Below are positions 61,530-64,000 of a DNA stretch of 64,000 nucleotides, one piece after another. Where the stretch lies: assembly GCA_949825065.1 (NCBI GenBank), contig OX463842.1:34712480-34776479 (forward strand), in the 5' to 3' direction. The position numbers were made by a program, and so were the translations under genes. The DNA comes from Odontocerum albicorne. Taxonomy: Eukaryota; Arthropoda; Insecta; Trichoptera; Odontoceridae. Each line of letters starts with the position of its first letter. Position 1 is the first letter of the stretch. The notes under the pieces were generated by a model. The model saw nothing but the letters and a program-made list of their open reading frames with translations, was not told the origin of the DNA and did not search any database.

Positions 61530-61899
61530 TTGGGGTACTTGTGCAGAGTCATTCAGCTGGAGTATAAATTAGGGAAATTTTAAATTCACCCACTAATGGT
61601 TTGTTCCGGAAATATAGAATTAAAATATAAATCTTCGTTTCAATAATATTTTGTTAGGAGAAAAAATCATTTCAAATGTGCTGAAAGTATTATATGTTAA
61701 TTTGAAAGGTAATATAGTTTAACGCATTTTTCGATCATTGTTTACCAAAACTGCTTGAGCAGTTTTTTGGTGTTATTTTGAAGATGCTACCAAATAAGTT
61801 ACTTTTTCGTTGCTTGATAAGTTTTTACTACCATAAAGGTAAACATACGATACAAACAAAAATATATATATGTAATGTATAGCGATGATGCAGTAAGCG

Positions 61900-62165
61900 A
61901 TCGTGTGTGTCAAAGTGTTGTAAAAAAATCCGTAATCGTGATACAATGTTCAAATATAGTGTCCACTTTGGAAGGCCGATAACCACTGATGATGACCAAA
62001 TCAAGACTTTGATCGAGAATAACCAGCGTTTTACGACGCGACAGATTTCTGAAATACTGAAAATATCGAAAACCACCGTCCATGATCAACTTATGTTAGA
62101 TCTAAGTATTAAAAAAATGCGTTTTAATTTGACCAAAGCTATACATTACTTTCCGGAATACCCAA
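61900..62165 (+). pseudogene. Mariner transposase N-terminal fragment
   Basis: Plus strand encodes GRPITTDDDQIKTLIENNQR, FTTRQISEILKISKTTVHDQ and then a lost frame. This is the second helix-turn-helix of mariner transposases, with the conserved DDxQIKTLIExNxRxTTRxIxEILxIS wording. Catalytic sequence is absent and no termini were found. Confidence 0.8.
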
Positions 62166-62199
62166 AAATAAATATTTATTATTTTATAATAATTTAATT

Positions 62200-64000
62200 C
62201 AAAAAAGTATATTCAAAATTATACATAGGTAGACTTACTCAATTTGTAATTCATCGTTTACCTCAATAATTAACTAATTTAAAATTTATTATGATTTAAT
62301 CAATTTTATAAATAATTGACAAGCAGTTGGTAGGACGGTAGGTTCTACCCTCGTTGATAACATTTTTTAAAAAAGGGTTCTACTCTGTCTTTCCCTTTCT
62401 ACTATGTCTTTCCCTTATGCAAGGAAAGCATAATATATTATAAGTACAATCAGAAAAACCGCTCATCATTTTATGTTATTATTGTGTACGCAAGCTATTT
62501 AAACGAGTATATGTTATATTAAATAAAATATTTATTACATTATTCAATTGAAAGTTTAACATAAAATACTAAAAGTTTGAAAATTTAACTTATATTTAGA
62601 GTTGGTTATTACAAATATTTTATTAAAAAAAATTTAAATAGTTTCATAAAAAGCAACAAAATTTTCAATGGTTTCAAGAAATACAAATCGCTGAATTACT
62701 GAAAGTCTAAGGCACCAATGTGAAAAATTGTAAAAATATATGACGTTTAGCAGCAGAGTCGATTATTTTATTAAATTATTTACAATATACGGTCATTTAG
62801 ACAATTGGCAAAAGCAAAAAATATATAATTGAACAATTCGTTTACTATATCTTATGTATACAGGGCCCAGCAGGGAAAAGGGTGATTAGAAATAGAGGGT
62901 AATTAACTTTTCAATATTTATTAACAAATTTTCACCTATAAGATCTTAAACAACATAGTTTATCAGTTAAGTTTTGAACATGTCATTTTATATCTTCGAT
63001 CATTACTTCACTTTTTACATATTCGATCATTACTTCAAATTTGCTCGTTTCCCTGCTGGATCCTTTATACGTGTATGCATAATCGACAATGTGACAGTAA
63101 AACAATTATAGCTTTTATTCGTAAACACGACAATCTACCTTCGGGGTAGCTACCAGTTTAAAAAAATACAAATTTATTTTACATTATAAGTCATTCAAGG
63201 TTTTCACGTAGAAAAACTCTCAGAAAACATTACTCATTTAAAGTATTTTAAGATTTTTAGATAATTATTTGAAATAAAGATCAATTTAAAAGCTAAGTAA
63301 AAAAATTGTTATCAAGGATTGAAGTCGCAAAGTTATTATATCAATTCTCGCAATATGAGTCCTGGAAAGAAACGTCCGGCAAAGGCCGACTGGACCCTAG
63401 CAATACAAACAATTTATTTGATTAAACTTTCATTGTGTCCTTATTGAGAGTAATTGAGGTAGTTCCACTGGACAATGGAGTTGTCTTCAAACAGTTGACC
63501 GGTCAGGTCAACACCAAACGGCAGATAAATTGGGACATATCACAGAAAGCATACAAGCATTCATTCTCAACAAAAAAGGTTAAGTAATAAATGGGAGACA
63601 TCTTTTCAGATATTCTCGGCACTTGTAAACGTGTTGACTATATGTGTTCTTAATAAAAAAATACGAACAGCATGTTCTGGATTAGGAATGTAGCTTGAGT
63701 ATGTAGTTCATGGCGGTCAAGATTTGATAAACTTAATTGAATTTGGCGTTGTACGTGTACATACATTTGTAGTAAATACGGCGTGCTATTTGTTGAGGCG
63801 AAATTCTCGACCGAGCGTCTAAATTAATGCTCCTAATTGATTTAAGATGGTTTAATGATCTAAATTCATTTAAAAGTTGCATGAAATAATTAAGTTGAAG
63901 TGCTGGAGAAGCGTAATTAAGAATTCGTTAATTTATAAGTGATTTCGAAAATTACTGACGACTGTTATGAAATATTTATAAATATAAAAAATTGAGATAA
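62200..64000. other. AT-rich sequence, nothing recognised
   Basis: Probably still intron or 5' flank of the teneurin gene. A mildly GC-richer stretch at 63360-63560 is unexplained. Confidence 0.45.

Overview
The window is AT-rich (by eye about 70% or more A+T) animal genomic DNA, almost all of it intron and transposon debris. It most likely comes from an insect, probably a lepidopteran. The evidence is an insect-type teneurin gene on the minus strand, short exons with GT/AG introns, several DD34D mariner families of kinds common in moths and butterflies, and tRNA-derived SINEs. The order-level call is inference.

The only host gene I can support is a teneurin, best matched to the Ten-a paralogue. 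Eight consecutive minus-strand exons join in frame: 51461-51670, 50248-50433, 28276-28422, 27614-27821, 3673-3792, 2753-2917, 998-1181 and 19-680. They encode EGF repeats 4 to 8, the Cys/Asp-rich linker, the transthyretin-like domain, the FN-plug and the first NHL blade. The 5' part of the gene (cytoplasmic domain, membrane segment, EGF 1-3) must lie beyond 64000. The 3' part (rest of the propeller, YD shell, C-terminal domains) must lie before position 1. Two very large introns, 28423-50247 and 3793-27613, hold nearly everything else.

Intron 3793-27613 contains at least four mariner relics (about 6955-7870, 9888-10837, 11475-12366, 19420-20674) and a fifth at 21709-22626. It also holds a non-autonomous hAT element with a perfect 8-bp target duplication (13058-13526), a 94-bp x4 tandem repeat, about 1 kb of CA/CATA microsatellite, SINE copies, a G-run tract and a GC-rich island (25540-27350) with a possible minus-strand splice donor.

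Intron 28423-50247 contains another mariner remnant (29186-29960), decayed LINE reverse-transcriptase pieces, a long palindrome (32354-32491), a 74-bp x5 tandem repeat, and a GC-rich jockey-type LINE ORF1 with an intact reading frame (37127-38443) but no ORF2.

Upstream of the teneurin exons (51671-64000) are an (AT)n array running into a 200-N assembly gap, more SINE and LINE remnants, a mariner N-terminal fragment (61900-62160), and long stretches in which I see nothing. No operon-like, CRISPR or prokaryotic system is present. The most notable unexplained signals are the GC-rich intronic island, a strongly over-represented octamer TACGAGTA, the SINE family and the palindrome.
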